Assembly: GCA_963753615.1 (NCBI GenBank)
Contig: CAVWCW010000006.1
Location: forward strand, 62,001 to 126,000
Direction: 5' to 3'
From: CAVWCW01 sp963753615
GTDB lineage: Bacteria > Pseudomonadota > Gammaproteobacteria > Chromatiales > Chromatiaceae
Length of the DNA stretch: 64,000 nt
Shown: positions 27,240 through 36,256 of the stretch, piece by piece
How positions within the stretch are numbered: position 1 is the first letter of the stretch
How the letters are laid out: every line of letters starts with the position of its first letter
The notes under the pieces: model-generated
What the model was told of the DNA's origin: nothing
What the model saw: only the letters and a program-made list of their open reading frames with translations
Databases searched by the model: none
Program-made: the position numbers and the translations under genes

Positions 27240-27584
27240 TCAGAGGATATCCAGCAACTCGACTTCGAAAACCAGGGTGGCATTGGGCGGGATCACCCCG
27301 CCGGCTCCGGCCGCCCCGTAGCCCAGGTGCGGCGGCAGCGTCAGCTTGCGGGTACCCCCCACCTGCATACCCTGTACCCCTTCGTCCCAACCTCGGATCA
27401 CGCGGCCACCGCCGAGGGGGAAACGGAAGGGGTCATTGCGGTCCCGGCTGGAATCGAACTTGGTGCCATCCAGCAGCCAGCCGGTGTAGTGAACAGAAAC
27501 GGTCTGCCCGGCGGCAGCGAAAGCGCCGTCGCCGACCTTGACGTCTTCGTATTTGAGGCCGGAATCGGTGATTTTTTCACTCAT
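27240..27584 (-). CDS. FKBP-type peptidyl-prolyl cis-trans isomerase
   Basis: 114 residues, a single small FKBP domain (SVHYTGWLLDGTKFDSS; PLGGGRVIRGWDEGVQGM; LPPHLGYG; FEVELLDIL) without signal peptide, therefore cytosolic. Catalyses prolyl isomerisation. Its stop codon abuts the nadC start in frame. A SlyD-like gene lies just upstream on the same strand. Confidence 0.95.
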   Translation of the reverse strand: MSEKITDSGLKYEDVKVGDGAFAAAGQTVSVHYTGWLLDGTKFDSSRDRNDPFRFPLGGGRVIRGWDEGVQGMQVGGTRKLTLPPHLGYGAAGAGGVIPPNATLVFEVELLDIL

Positions 27585-27732
27585 TTAAGATGCTCCAGAT
27601 GGTTGACCCCGGCCCCTGGCCGAAGCGGATGCTGAACGGTTATTGCAACGGCGTTTGCAGAGAGGTATCGATCGGTTTCAGGGGATGTGCCTACCCCTGG
27701 GCCTTCAGTCCTCAAGAGGGTGAAAATCACGC

Positions 27733-28212
27733 TCAGTGTCCATGCCCGCACAGGTGCACATGCCCATGCCGAATCTCCTCCTCGCTCGCCTCCCGCACCT
27801 CAAGAATCGAGCCGCTGAACCGCAACGAGTGGCCGGCCAGGGGATGGTTGGCGTCGATGGTGATCTGATCGCCGTCGACCGCGGTAACGGTGACGATCTC
27901 GATGCCGCGCTCGGTCTGGGCCTGGAACTGGGTACCCACCTTGGGCTCCATGCCTTCGAACAGATCGCGGCTGACGGTTTGGGTGCGCAGGCTCTCTCCA
28001 GTGCCGTAACCCTGCTCCGGCGGGATGGTCGCCTCGAAGCGGTCGCCTCTCGATTTTCCGAGCAGGGCCTGCTCCATGCCGGGAGAAAGGTCACCGTGCC
28101 CGAGCAGGGCCTGCATTGGATCGAAGCCCTTGGTGGACTCGATCAACTCGTTGCTCTCGGCGTCGAACAGGTCGAACTCCAGGGTAACTACGCGGTTAAT
28201 GGCGGCTTGCAT
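27733..28212 (-). CDS. slyD: SlyD-like FKBP-type peptidyl-prolyl isomerase
   Basis: 159 residues. The split FKBP domain with the inserted IF chaperone domain (about 70-120) is typical of SlyD: LLGHGDLSPGMEQAL, then IPPEQGYGTG and IDANHPLAGHSLRF. The C-terminus ends HGHVHLCGHGH, a short metal-binding tail, suggesting nickel or other metal binding as in hydrogenase maturation. I use the ATG at 28212; the open frame upstream reads non-conserved residues. 148 bp separates it from the smaller FKBP gene downstream. Confidence 0.93.
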   Translation of the reverse strand: MQAAINRVVTLEFDLFDAESNELIESTKGFDPMQALLGHGDLSPGMEQALLGKSRGDRFEATIPPEQGYGTGESLRTQTVSRDLFEGMEPKVGTQFQAQTERGIEIVTVTAVDGDQITIDANHPLAGHSLRFSGSILEVREASEEEIRHGHVHLCGHGH

Positions 28213-28331
28213 CGACGGGGTTCCTCGAAACTGCGGACTGCCGTAAGGTTCCGGATTTGAGCCGCGAGCGTCAAGCCGCGGCGTTCCTGAATGACCCTCT
28301 GGCAAACCCTGAATTGCAGGGCCAATATTCT

Positions 28332-28339
28332 GCTAGAAT
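28332..28339 (+). promoter_or_regulatory. Extended -10 promoter for the glutaredoxin-like gene
   Basis: TGCTAGAAT at 28331-28339 fits an extended -10 (TGn + TAGAAT), 33 bp upstream of the ATG at 28373. A TTGCAG at 28314-28319 is too close (14 bp) to be an ideal -35. Confidence 0.45.
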
Positions 28340-28372
28340 CGTGGCCATTTATCCAATCAGGAAGCACATTCA

Positions 28373-28780
28373 ATGATCTTGAAAGCCTTACGCGAGGGAC
28401 TTGGCCGTCTGATCGTATTCATCGACTTGGCTACCCGCCCCAAGCCCATGACCCGCTCCGCCGAAGAGCAGCAGGCGGTCGACCAAGCCACCCACAGCAT
28501 GTCGCTCTACCAGTTCTATGCCTGCCCCTTTTGCGTGCGCACCCGGCGCGCGATGCACCGTCTGAACCTCAATCTCGAGGTGCGCGATGCCCAGAACGAT
28601 CCAGAACACCGCCAATCGCTGACCGAGGAGGGAGGTGCCTTGCAGGTGCCCTGCCTGCGCATCGACGAGGGAGAGGACAGCACCTGGCTGTACGAATCGG
28701 CCGAGATCATCGCCTTTCTAGAAAAGCGCTTCGGCAGCGCAACGGGCGAGGCCCAATCGTCCGGCGCCAAGGCCGGCTAG
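28373..28780 (+). CDS. Glutaredoxin-like protein
   Basis: 135 residues. The thioredoxin-fold part starts near residue 44 (SLYQFYACPFCVRTRRAM) with the CPFC redox motif at 51-54, a cis-Pro segment QVPCLRID and an SAEIIAFLEKRFG helix. The first ~40 residues include a short hydrophobic stretch (LGRLIVFIDLA) that could associate with the membrane. Probably a glutathione-dependent thiol reductase. It overlaps the convergent small gene at 28777 by 4 bp. Confidence 0.87.
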   Translation: MILKALREGLGRLIVFIDLATRPKPMTRSAEEQQAVDQATHSMSLYQFYACPFCVRTRRAMHRLNLNLEVRDAQNDPEHRQSLTEEGGALQVPCLRIDEGEDSTWLYESAEIIAFLEKRFGSATGEAQSSGAKAG

Positions 28781-29049
28781 CTGCCCTTATCTTCGGGCAG
28801 CGCCTGCTCCAGCAAACGCAGGGTTTGCTCCAATTCCAAGCGCAGCAGACGCGCCAGCTTTCGACGCAGTTGTCGCTGGGCACAGAGGTCCTGGCGCACC
28901 GCGCTGACCAGCTCTGGCTGGGATTCGGGCGCCCCCGTGGGAGCGGGCTCCGGTTTGGGCCCTTCGGCGAAGAAATCGAAAAGCGCCTGGTAGCCCTCTT
29001 GCTCCTCGTCGACTAATTTCAAACGGATGCCGCGCTTTTTCCCGTTCAT
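28777..29049 (-). CDS. Small hypothetical protein
   Basis: 90 residues: basic N-terminus (MNGKKRGIRLKLVDEEQEGY), a Pro-rich middle and a charged, Leu-rich helical C-terminus (LRRKLARLLRLELEQTLRLL) able to form a coiled coil. No family recognised. The frame and charge pattern look coding, and the stop codons of this and the convergent glutaredoxin gene overlap. Confidence 0.6.
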   Translation of the reverse strand: MNGKKRGIRLKLVDEEQEGYQALFDFFAEGPKPEPAPTGAPESQPELVSAVRQDLCAQRQLRRKLARLLRLELEQTLRLLEQALPEDKGS

Positions 29050-29186
29050 CTCTCAACCCGATCGGCCCGAGCGCCTCCGGCTGCGCCGGCCCAGGGTTTG
29101 AGCGCGATTGCGCCGGCTGCAGGGCCACGAGGATGGCTGCCTGAAATGTCTGAAGGATACCACAGGGCCCGGCTCCGGGAGCGACG

Positions 29187-29543
29187 ATGAGCCCGCGCGA
29201 AAAAGGCATCGAGCAACTCGATCAGTTCGACTATCACCATCGGCTGGAGGCTACCCGCGGACCCGCCCTGGTGTTCTTCACCGGCCCCCACTGCGGCGCC
29301 TGCCGCCAATTGCGCCAAGCGCTCACCGAGTACCAGGCGGCCCACGGCCGCATTCGGCTGTTCGAAGTCGACGCCGAGCGCGACCTCGCCTTGGCAAGAG
29401 CCCTGAGCGTATTCCACCTGCCGTCGATGTTTCTTTATCGGGACGGCGAGTTTCATTGCCAACTGCACAGCCAGCCCGTGCCGGAGCGGTTGCACCAAGC
29501 GATCGACCGGGCCTTGCGCCAACCCGCGGAAGAGGAGCCCTGA
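29187..29543 (+). CDS. Thioredoxin-family protein
   Basis: 118 residues, thioredoxin fold with CGAC at 36-39 (FFTGPHCGACRQLRQAL), the cis-Pro in FHLPSMFLYRDGEF and no signal peptide. A CGAC in place of CGPC would change the redox potential; such proteins often act as specific thiol reductases. Divergent from the small hypothetical gene. Confidence 0.88.
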   Translation: MSPREKGIEQLDQFDYHHRLEATRGPALVFFTGPHCGACRQLRQALTEYQAAHGRIRLFEVDAERDLALARALSVFHLPSMFLYRDGEFHCQLHSQPVPERLHQAIDRALRQPAEEEP

Positions 29544-29778
29544 GCGATCCCCGGCCTCGGACCTCGGCGCTTGTTTCGCCCCGCCCTTCGGGTTCGGGCG
29601 TCAGCGGGAGGAATACCTAGGCTGCACGTCTCCCCGCAGAACACCATAAAGTCTCCTCACAATCGCGCCAAGCCGCCGCAGTGCCGAAAGTCGGGCGGAA
29701 ACGGCTCAGCGTTCCAGAAGCTGGCGTCCAGCCGGAACCCGCCGTTTTCCAGACCTAGAACCCGGATGCGCGGCTAGT

Positions 29779-31953
29779 TCAGCGCCGGCGCGGGGCGCGT
29801 TTTGCACGGGCCGGGCCCTTGCGTGGGCCATGCCCCGGTTTGGCAAGCCGCCGTGTCGGCCTGGCGGCTGAGGTACCGCCGGGGCGATCCGAGCCCGGCG
29901 AGCGGGCTCCCTCGGGCCGCCTGCCGGTGCCCGCCGGCTGCCAGGCCGGCACCAAGTGGCGCTTGCCGTTGCCGATCAGGTCGGCCCGACCCATGCGTTT
30001 GAGGGCATCGCGCAGCAGGGGCCAGTTCTCCGGGTCGTGGTAGCGCAGAAAGGCCTTGTGCAGTTGGCGCTGGCGCTTGCCCCTGGGAACAGGAACCTCG
30101 TCGCTATCGCGGCGAACCCGGGCGAGCGGATTCTTGCCGCTGTGGTACATGCCGGTGGCGATGGCCAGGGGGGTGGGCAGGAAGGCCTGGACCTGGTCCA
30201 GACGGAATTTGTTGCGCTTGAGCCAGAGCGCCAACTCGAGCATGTCCTCGTCCCGCGTGCCGGGATGGGCGGCGATAAAATACGGGATCAGGTACTGCTC
30301 CTTGCCGGCCTCTCGGGAGAAGCGCTCGAACATCGCGCGGAAGCGGTCGTAGGCGTCCATGCCCGGCTTCATCATCTTGCTCAGGGGGCCGGCTTCGGTG
30401 TGCTCCGGGGCGATCTTGAGGTAGCCGCCCACGTGGTGGGTAACCAGCTCGCGCACGTATTCCGGGGACCGCACCGCCAGGTCGTAGCGCAAGCCGGAGG
30501 CGATCAGCACCTTGCGGATGCCGGGCAGCGCCCGGGTGCGGCGGTACAGCCGCACCAGCGGGCCGTGGTCGGTGCCCAGATTCTTGCAGATGTCCGGATA
30601 GACGCAGGACAGGCGGCGGCAGGCGGACTCGATCTGTTCGCTCTTGCAACGCAGCCGGTACATATTGGCGGTGGGCCCACCGAGGTCCGAGATCACGCCG
30701 GTGAAGCCGGGGGTGCTGTCGCGGATGCTCTCGACCTCGCGGATAACGGAATCCTCGCTGCGGCTCTGGATAATTCGCCCCTCGTGCTCGGTAATCGAGC
30801 AGAAGGTACAGCCGCCGAAGCAGCCGCGCATGATATTGACCGAGAACCGGATCATCTCCCAGGCCGGGTTGCGGGTCTGGCCATAGGCCGGGTGCGGCAC
30901 CCGCGCATAGGGCAGCTCGTAGATGCGATCCAACTCGGCGCTGGTGAGCGGTATCGGCGGCGGATTCAGCCATACCAAGCGATCGCCGTGGGCCTGGACC
31001 AGGGCTCGGGCGTTGCCCGGATTGGTCTCCAGGTGGAACACCCGGGAGCTGTGGGCATAGAGCACCGGGTCGTCCTTCACCTGTTCGTAGGCAGGCAGCC
31101 GGATCAGGGTCCTGGCTCGGTCCAGGTCTTTGGGCCGACGGTGCAGGGTCACGACCCGGGCGCCGTCAGGGGCTTTGGGCCCGGTCGGGCAGGCCGGCTC
31201 GGCGGCGTAGGGATCGGGGTGGCGGATCAGTTCCCCGGGGCGGTCGACGCTGGTCGAATCGATTTCGCTCCAGCCCCCGGGGATGTTCCGACGCATAAAG
31301 CCGGTGCCGCGCACGTCCCGGATCGCCGCGATCGGTTCGCCGCGGGCCAGGCGATGGGCTACTTCCACCAGAGCGCGCTCGGCATTACCGTAGATCAGCA
31401 GATCGGCCTTGGCATCCGCCAGCACCGAACGACGCACCTTGTCGGACCAATAGTCATAGTGGGCGATGCGGCGCAGGCTGGCCTCGATGCCGCCGATAAC
31501 AAGGGGCACCTCCCGGTAGGCCTCGCGACAGCGCTGGGCATACACCAGCACCGAGCGGTCCGGGCGCCGGCCGGGCTCCCCTTCCGGGGTGTAGGCATCG
31601 TTGCTGCGGATGCGCCGGTCCGCGGTGTAGCGGTTGACCATGGAGTCCATGTTGCCGGCGGTGACGCCGAAGAACAGGTTGGGCCGGCCCAGACGCTGGA
31701 AGTCGCGCTTTTCGGTCCAATCCGGCTGGGCAATGATGCCGACCCGAAACCCCTGTGCCTCCAGCAGCCGGCCCATCAGGGCCATGCCGAAGCTGGGGTG
31801 ATCCACATAGGCGTCGCCGGTGACGATAATGATGTCGCAGCTATCCCAGCCCAACTGCTCCATCTCCTCCCGAGACATCGGCAGGAACGGCGCGGTGCCA
31901 AAGCGCTCGGCCCAATAGGGGCGGTAGGAAAAGATGTCCTTGGCGGCTTGCAT
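29779..31953 (-). CDS. ygiQ: YgiQ-family radical SAM protein
   Basis: 724 residues. Begins with the typical RPYWAERFGTAPFLPMS block, has the radical SAM cluster motif CFGGCTFCSITEHEGR (CxxxCxxC, about residue 375) and the DUF3362 C-terminal region (AFLPTPLAIATGMYHSGKNP). Binds a 4Fe-4S cluster and SAM; the reaction is not established for the family. The final ~60 residues are a low-complexity, Arg/Pro-rich basic tail that is probably disordered. Confidence 0.93.
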   Translation of the reverse strand: MQAAKDIFSYRPYWAERFGTAPFLPMSREEMEQLGWDSCDIIIVTGDAYVDHPSFGMALMGRLLEAQGFRVGIIAQPDWTEKRDFQRLGRPNLFFGVTAGNMDSMVNRYTADRRIRSNDAYTPEGEPGRRPDRSVLVYAQRCREAYREVPLVIGGIEASLRRIAHYDYWSDKVRRSVLADAKADLLIYGNAERALVEVAHRLARGEPIAAIRDVRGTGFMRRNIPGGWSEIDSTSVDRPGELIRHPDPYAAEPACPTGPKAPDGARVVTLHRRPKDLDRARTLIRLPAYEQVKDDPVLYAHSSRVFHLETNPGNARALVQAHGDRLVWLNPPPIPLTSAELDRIYELPYARVPHPAYGQTRNPAWEMIRFSVNIMRGCFGGCTFCSITEHEGRIIQSRSEDSVIREVESIRDSTPGFTGVISDLGGPTANMYRLRCKSEQIESACRRLSCVYPDICKNLGTDHGPLVRLYRRTRALPGIRKVLIASGLRYDLAVRSPEYVRELVTHHVGGYLKIAPEHTEAGPLSKMMKPGMDAYDRFRAMFERFSREAGKEQYLIPYFIAAHPGTRDEDMLELALWLKRNKFRLDQVQAFLPTPLAIATGMYHSGKNPLARVRRDSDEVPVPRGKRQRQLHKAFLRYHDPENWPLLRDALKRMGRADLIGNGKRHLVPAWQPAGTGRRPEGARSPGSDRPGGTSAARPTRRLAKPGHGPRKGPARAKRAPRRR

Positions 31954-32020
31954 GATCGGGGGTCAGGGGGAACCGGGCGCCTAGGCAACCGAAGTCAGGC
32001 CCCGGTGCCGCATTCCGAAA

Positions 32021-32491
32021 CTATTTCTGGCCGCTGTGGACCAAGCGCAGGTCACGTTCGGCGGTCTCGAGTTCCTGCTCCGCCTGGCGCACACGCTCCT
32101 GGTACTCAGGCTTGAGTTGGCCACTGCCGGGCCCGTTCCACCAATCGCTGGGACGGATTGCCTTGGCCTCATCCACCCGCGTTCGGGCGTCTTCAACTGC
32201 CTGCGTGGCCTCATCCAGAGCGCTCTCGCGAGGGGCCTCCTCGCCCTGTTCCTCTTCGTCGTGGGTGACCAGATCGATCAGCTTCCGCTGACGTGCCTCA
32301 GCCGCCTTGCGGCGCTCCTCGGAAACCGGCGCTAACAGATTCACCGTCTCTGAGGACTCCGCGTCCGGCGGCGGCGTGTCGGAAAAGATGACCTGCCCGT
32401 CCGCATTCACCGAGCGATACACCGTCTCCGCCCCTGCCTGCAGGACCAGCCCCAGCAACAGTACTCCGATCCAAACCCGCAAAAGTCTCAT
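32021..32491 (-). CDS. DUF4124 domain secreted protein
   Basis: 156 residues. A signal peptide (MRLLRVWIGVLLLGLVLQAGA) precedes a DUF4124 domain (ETVYRSVNADGQVIFSDTPP, residues 22-41) and a long charged helical region (about 60-150). Exported to the periplasm; function unknown. The frame is open upstream to 32764, but the ATG at 32491 is the one in front of the signal peptide. Confidence 0.85.
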   Translation of the reverse strand: MRLLRVWIGVLLLGLVLQAGAETVYRSVNADGQVIFSDTPPPDAESSETVNLLAPVSEERRKAAEARQRKLIDLVTHDEEEQGEEAPRESALDEATQAVEDARTRVDEAKAIRPSDWWNGPGSGQLKPEYQERVRQAEQELETAERDLRLVHSGQK

Positions 32492-32660
32492 GTTCTCTCC
32501 CAATCTCCAGCAGCTGGTCGGCCCGACACCGCCAGGCAATGCAGGGATTCTAGCGAAAAACGGCTGCCAAAGGGGCGCGCCGGTTCGGAATTTTTCCCAC
32601 TGGCAGGCGCCGATATCCCATACCGAGCAAGCGGCTAGCGCGGCGGTCCCTATAAAAAGC

Positions 32661-32691
32661 TTGTATTGATGCCATATTACAAATGTATAAT
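32661..32691 (+). promoter_or_regulatory. Sigma-70-type promoter of aroG
   Basis: Perfect -10 TATAAT at 32686-32691 in a strikingly A/T-rich patch, with TTGTAT at 32661-32666 as a possible -35 (19-bp spacing). It lies 80 bp before the aroG ATG. No TyrR or TrpR operator was recognised. Confidence 0.6.
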
Positions 32692-32771
32692 ATAGCGTCC
32701 GGTTGCGTTCCCGCTTCGGGCCGCCTTTCCTCACCCCTGTCCCGAGCCAACAATGGTCAGCCATTGCGACG

Positions 32772-33830
32772 ATGAAATACTACACCGACGATCTCCGCAT
32801 TAAGAACATCAAGAAGGTAGCCCCGCCCAGCGAGGTGCACGAGGCCTTCCCAATTACCGAGGAAGCGACCCGCACCGTGTTCGAGACGCGGCGCGACATT
32901 CACAACATCCTGGAGGGCACGGACGACCGTCTCCTAGTGGTGGTGGGCCCCTGCTCGGTGCACGACCCGGACGCCGCCCGCGACTATGCCGGGCGACTGA
33001 AGCTGCTGCGTGAGGAACTGGCGGAGGACCTGCTGATTGTAATGCGGGTGTATTTCGAAAAGCCGCGCACCACCGTTGGCTGGAAGGGGCTGATCAACGA
33101 CCCCAACCTGGACGGCAGCTTCAAGATCAACAAAGGCCTGCGCCTGGCCCGCCAATTGCTGCTCGACATCAACGATCTCGGAGTTCCGGCGGGCACCGAA
33201 TACCTGGACCTGATCAGCCCCCAGTACGTGGCAGATCTAATCAGCTGGGGTGCCATCGGCGCCCGCACCACCGAAAGCCAGGTGCACCGGGAGCTGGCTT
33301 CGGGGCTGTCCTGCCCGGTCGGGTTCAAGAACAGCACCGACGGCTCCCTGCAGGTGGCGACCGACGCCATCCGCGCCGCCGCCCAACCCCACCACTTCCT
33401 GTCCCTGACCAAGGCCGGACACTCGGCGATCTTCCACACTACCGGCAACCCGGACACCCATGTGATCCTGCGCGGCGGCAAGCGACCCAACTACGATACC
33501 GAGAGCGTCAACATCGCCGCCGAGGAACTGGAGCAGGCCGGCCTGCCGGTGCGCATGATGATCGACTTCAGCCATGCCAACAGCCGCAAAAAGCACCAGA
33601 AACAACTCGACGTCTGCCGTGACGTCGGCAGCCAGATCGTCCGCGGCGAGCGGCGCATCATCGGCGCAATGGTAGAGAGTTTCATACTCCCGGGCCGGCA
33701 AGACCTGGTGGATGGCGAGGAACTGACCTACGGCCAGAGCGTCACCGACGCCTGCATCGGCTGGGACGACAGCACCGAGCTTTTGCGGCACTTGGCCGAG
33801 GCGGTAAGCAAGCGGCGCAGCCTGGGCTGA
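32772..33830 (+). CDS. aroG: 3-deoxy-7-phosphoheptulonate synthase, class I (AroG-type)
   Basis: 352 residues, nearly collinear with E. coli AroG (350). Condenses PEP and erythrose 4-phosphate, the first step of aromatic amino-acid synthesis. Conserved blocks: VVVGPCSVHDP, YFEKPRTTVGWKGLINDP, WGAIGARTTESQVHRELASG, GFKNSTDGSLQVA, HVILRGGKRPNY, MIDFSHANSRKKHQ and SVTDACIGWDDS. The N-terminal extension MKYYTDDLRIKNIKKVAPP is the regulatory arm; feedback by phenylalanine is likely from overall AroG similarity. The ATG at 32772 matches the E. coli start. Confidence 0.97.
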   Translation: MKYYTDDLRIKNIKKVAPPSEVHEAFPITEEATRTVFETRRDIHNILEGTDDRLLVVVGPCSVHDPDAARDYAGRLKLLREELAEDLLIVMRVYFEKPRTTVGWKGLINDPNLDGSFKINKGLRLARQLLLDINDLGVPAGTEYLDLISPQYVADLISWGAIGARTTESQVHRELASGLSCPVGFKNSTDGSLQVATDAIRAAAQPHHFLSLTKAGHSAIFHTTGNPDTHVILRGGKRPNYDTESVNIAAEELEQAGLPVRMMIDFSHANSRKKHQKQLDVCRDVGSQIVRGERRIIGAMVESFILPGRQDLVDGEELTYGQSVTDACIGWDDSTELLRHLAEAVSKRRSLG

Positions 33831-34108
33831 AATCCAGTAGGGCATGCGGGAGACGCTGGAGCCGGCGGACCCGGCTGCGGAGAAGTCCAGTGACTGCGCG
33901 CGGGCGCCAGCGGTAAAGCGGGCGCACGATTACCTAGGAAAGCAATCCATGGGAGCCTTACGTGCGTCGGCTCGGCGACATTGCCAACGCCTCGAAGCGC
34001 AGCCTGCAACGGGCGCTTCTATAACACTTCCGGGTCGGTCCCCAGGCCTCTACGGGATCGGGCCCAAGGCCTACGCCTGCCGCCCCGCGAGCTGCCGAAA
34101 CCGAGAAC

Positions 34109-34955
34109 TCAGAAAAAGCTCATGGCCACGAACAGGGTCGGACCATAGAGGTCGCCATCGATTTTGGTCTTGTCGCCGTCGCTCTTTTCTTCCAGGTCGG
34201 TATCCAGGTAATCGTAACCGGCCCCGAATCCAACGTGCTTGAAAGGTTGGTAAATCGAACGATCCACCGAACCGCCAAAGTCGGCCGTCGATGTCGCCAA
34301 TATTGGCTGAAATCCAATCGACGCGCCCCTGCAACATCCAGCGCTCGTTGAACGCGAAGCCGCCGAACAAGGCCAGGTTTGGCGCCCATCCGTTCACCGA
34401 GCCCTTTTGGCTGGCCGAAAGCACCGGCTCGCCATCGACAGTGGCGTTCCCCGATAGCTTGACCTCCCAGTCGAGGTAATGGACGCCGACACCGGCACCC
34501 AGTTCGACCCGGTCGCTCTTGATAAACGAATAGCCGAGGGCGAGCCGGGTGATACTGGTTTCGGTTTTCGCCTTGATTCTAGCCCCGACCTCGAACTCCA
34601 GGTCTCCCCAGTCGATTTGCTCGTTGGCCTGGAACCCACCGCTGTCGTCGATGGAAAAATAATTCCCTTCGAAGCGCCAGCGATCGGTGAAGCGCCAACG
34701 CAGAGAGCCGAAGGGCTTGGTCTTGCTCTCTTCAAAACCCAGGTCGCCAGGATCGAGTTCGGTGCCTGAACCGTCGGCCGAAGTCAACCGCACCGTGTTG
34801 TCGGAATTGCTGAAGAACGCGCCGCCCGTTAGATACAGCCCCGATTTCATGTAGGGATGAATGCCGGTGTAGGTCTCGACGGCCATGGCGGCGCCTCCCC
34901 AAGCGGCCAAAACCGGGAACGTCGCTGCGCAGAGCAGGAATGCTTTTATTCTCAT
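34109..34955 (-). pseudogene. Outer-membrane beta-barrel protein with a frameshift
   Basis: A signal peptide from the ATG at 34955 (cleavage near GGAAMA-VET) is followed by amphipathic beta-strands (GLYLTGGAFFSNSDN; RLALGYSFIKSDRVELGAGVGV; ERWMLQGRVDWISANIGDIDG). After GDIDG the frame no longer makes sense. From about 34290 a different frame continues as a barrel (SIYQPFKHVGFGAGYDYLDT; YGPTLFVAMSFF) and ends with the aromatic residue needed for BAM recognition. One extra base in 34281-34290 explains both. Either a real inactivating mutation or a sequencing error; repaired length is about 282 residues. Confidence 0.82.
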
Positions 34956-35112
34956 TGTTTTCACTCGCTCGATTTCAAACCTAAATCGGCATTGTAGAAG
35001 ATCCTCCACAACGTCGGTATCAATAAACCGACATCGGGTTTATCGGCGGTTTCTCGGAAGCAAGACGCGAGACTCAGGACACCGAAACCGACCCAGGGCG
35101 AGCCTTCAGGGC

Positions 35113-35553
35113 TCAGCTATCGAACCCCGCCATCTTGTACCAACGTTGGGCCTCCTCCAGGTCCTTCTCCACCCCCTTGCCCTCTTCGTAGAGCATGGCC
35201 AGGGTGGTTTGGGACCCCACCAGACCCTGCTCTGCCGCCTTGCGGAACCACTCCACCGCCTTGGCCTCGTTCTTCTCCACGCATTCTCCCTCCAGATACA
35301 TGAAACCCAGCCCGTGTTGAGCCAGGGCAAAGCCGTTCTCGGCGGCGCTGCGCATGAACTTATAAGCCAACAGCTCGTTGGGGGCCATGCCGAGGCCGTT
35401 CTGGGCCATGATCGCCATCCGGTACTGGGCGTCCGGGTGCCCCGCCTCGGCCAGGGGCGACAGCAGATGGCTGGCCTGCGAAAAGTGCTTGGCCTCGAAG
35501 GCGGAGATGCCGCTGGTCAGGTCCATCTGCAGGTTGTCGTCTTGCTTACTCAT
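35113..35553 (-). CDS. Sel1-repeat protein
   Basis: 146 residues made of Sel1-like helical repeats (HPDAQYRMAIMAQNGLG; FALAQHGLGFMYLEGE; LVGSQTTLAMLYEEGKG). No signal peptide. Probably a protein-protein scaffold; partner unknown. Its ATG overlaps the stop of the DUF4442 gene upstream by 4 bases (ATGA), so they are translationally coupled. Confidence 0.88.
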   Translation of the reverse strand: MSKQDDNLQMDLTSGISAFEAKHFSQASHLLSPLAEAGHPDAQYRMAIMAQNGLGMAPNELLAYKFMRSAAENGFALAQHGLGFMYLEGECVEKNEAKAVEWFRKAAEQGLVGSQTTLAMLYEEGKGVEKDLEEAQRWYKMAGFDS

Positions 35554-36125
35554 GCTGATTCATCCTCTTTCTCGATCGGTTGCACGCCGGCGCGTCCAGG
35601 GGTTGCCGGCGGCGACTCCGGCAGCTTGCCCCGGCCCAGGGCGCCGCCGCTTTGGTGGCGGTGATGGGTACGGATAGCCACGGTATTGTGCACCAGGGCG
35701 CAGGGCTCGCCGTCGCTGGAAAAATAGGCGTATTCGAAGCTCGGAGTGGCACGATCGCGCTGGACCAACTCATCCCGAACCCGTTGTTCCAGCGCCGGAT
35801 CAAAATCGAAACGCAGTTCCAGGTCGCCGCGCCCCTCGCGCCGAAAATCCAGGCTCATGGCCCGGGTCCATACCGCGTAGCCGGGAAACACCCGGGAACA
35901 GGCCAGGGCCGCGATGGGGTCCGCCAGCGACGCCATACAGCCCCCGAACATGCTGCCCCCCGGGTTGCGGGTACGCCAATTCAGCGGCAACAGCAGGCGG
36001 ACTTGACGCCAATCGTCGCTCAGCGCCAGCACCCGTACCCCCATGCACAGGAACGGCGGGTACCATTCCAGGCCCTTGGCGGAGGAGAGCAGGCCCTTGC
36101 GGCGCAGCCAGTGAACCCAATCCAT
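35550..36125 (-). CDS. DUF4442 hotdog-fold thioesterase-like protein
   Basis: 191 residues. The segment NPGGSMFGGCMASLADPIAAL with the following strands resembles the hotdog fold of DUF4442/PaaI-like proteins, which act on acyl-CoA or acyl-ACP thioesters. The C-terminal ~40 residues are a low-complexity tail. Coupled to the Sel1 gene by a 4-base overlap. Substrate unknown. Confidence 0.75.
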   Translation of the reverse strand: MDWVHWLRRKGLLSSAKGLEWYPPFLCMGVRVLALSDDWRQVRLLLPLNWRTRNPGGSMFGGCMASLADPIAALACSRVFPGYAVWTRAMSLDFRREGRGDLELRFDFDPALEQRVRDELVQRDRATPSFEYAYFSSDGEPCALVHNTVAIRTHHRHQSGGALGRGKLPESPPATPGRAGVQPIEKEDESA

Positions 36126-36256
36126 CCAGACATTATCCGCGATTGCTCGCGGCGACGCCCGGGTTTTGCCCGTGGTTATTGCCGAGAGCGCTTGGCTTGA
36201 GTGCCAAACCTGAGCAGAATAACGAATCCGAGGCTAGCCAGAACCCGACGCCGCCC

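Noticed and set aside
29956..32115. 719-codon open frame on the plus strand
   Set aside because: It is antisense to ygiQ, which has clear radical SAM motifs; the plus-strand product is low-complexity with no domain. Long antisense frames are common in this GC-rich DNA.
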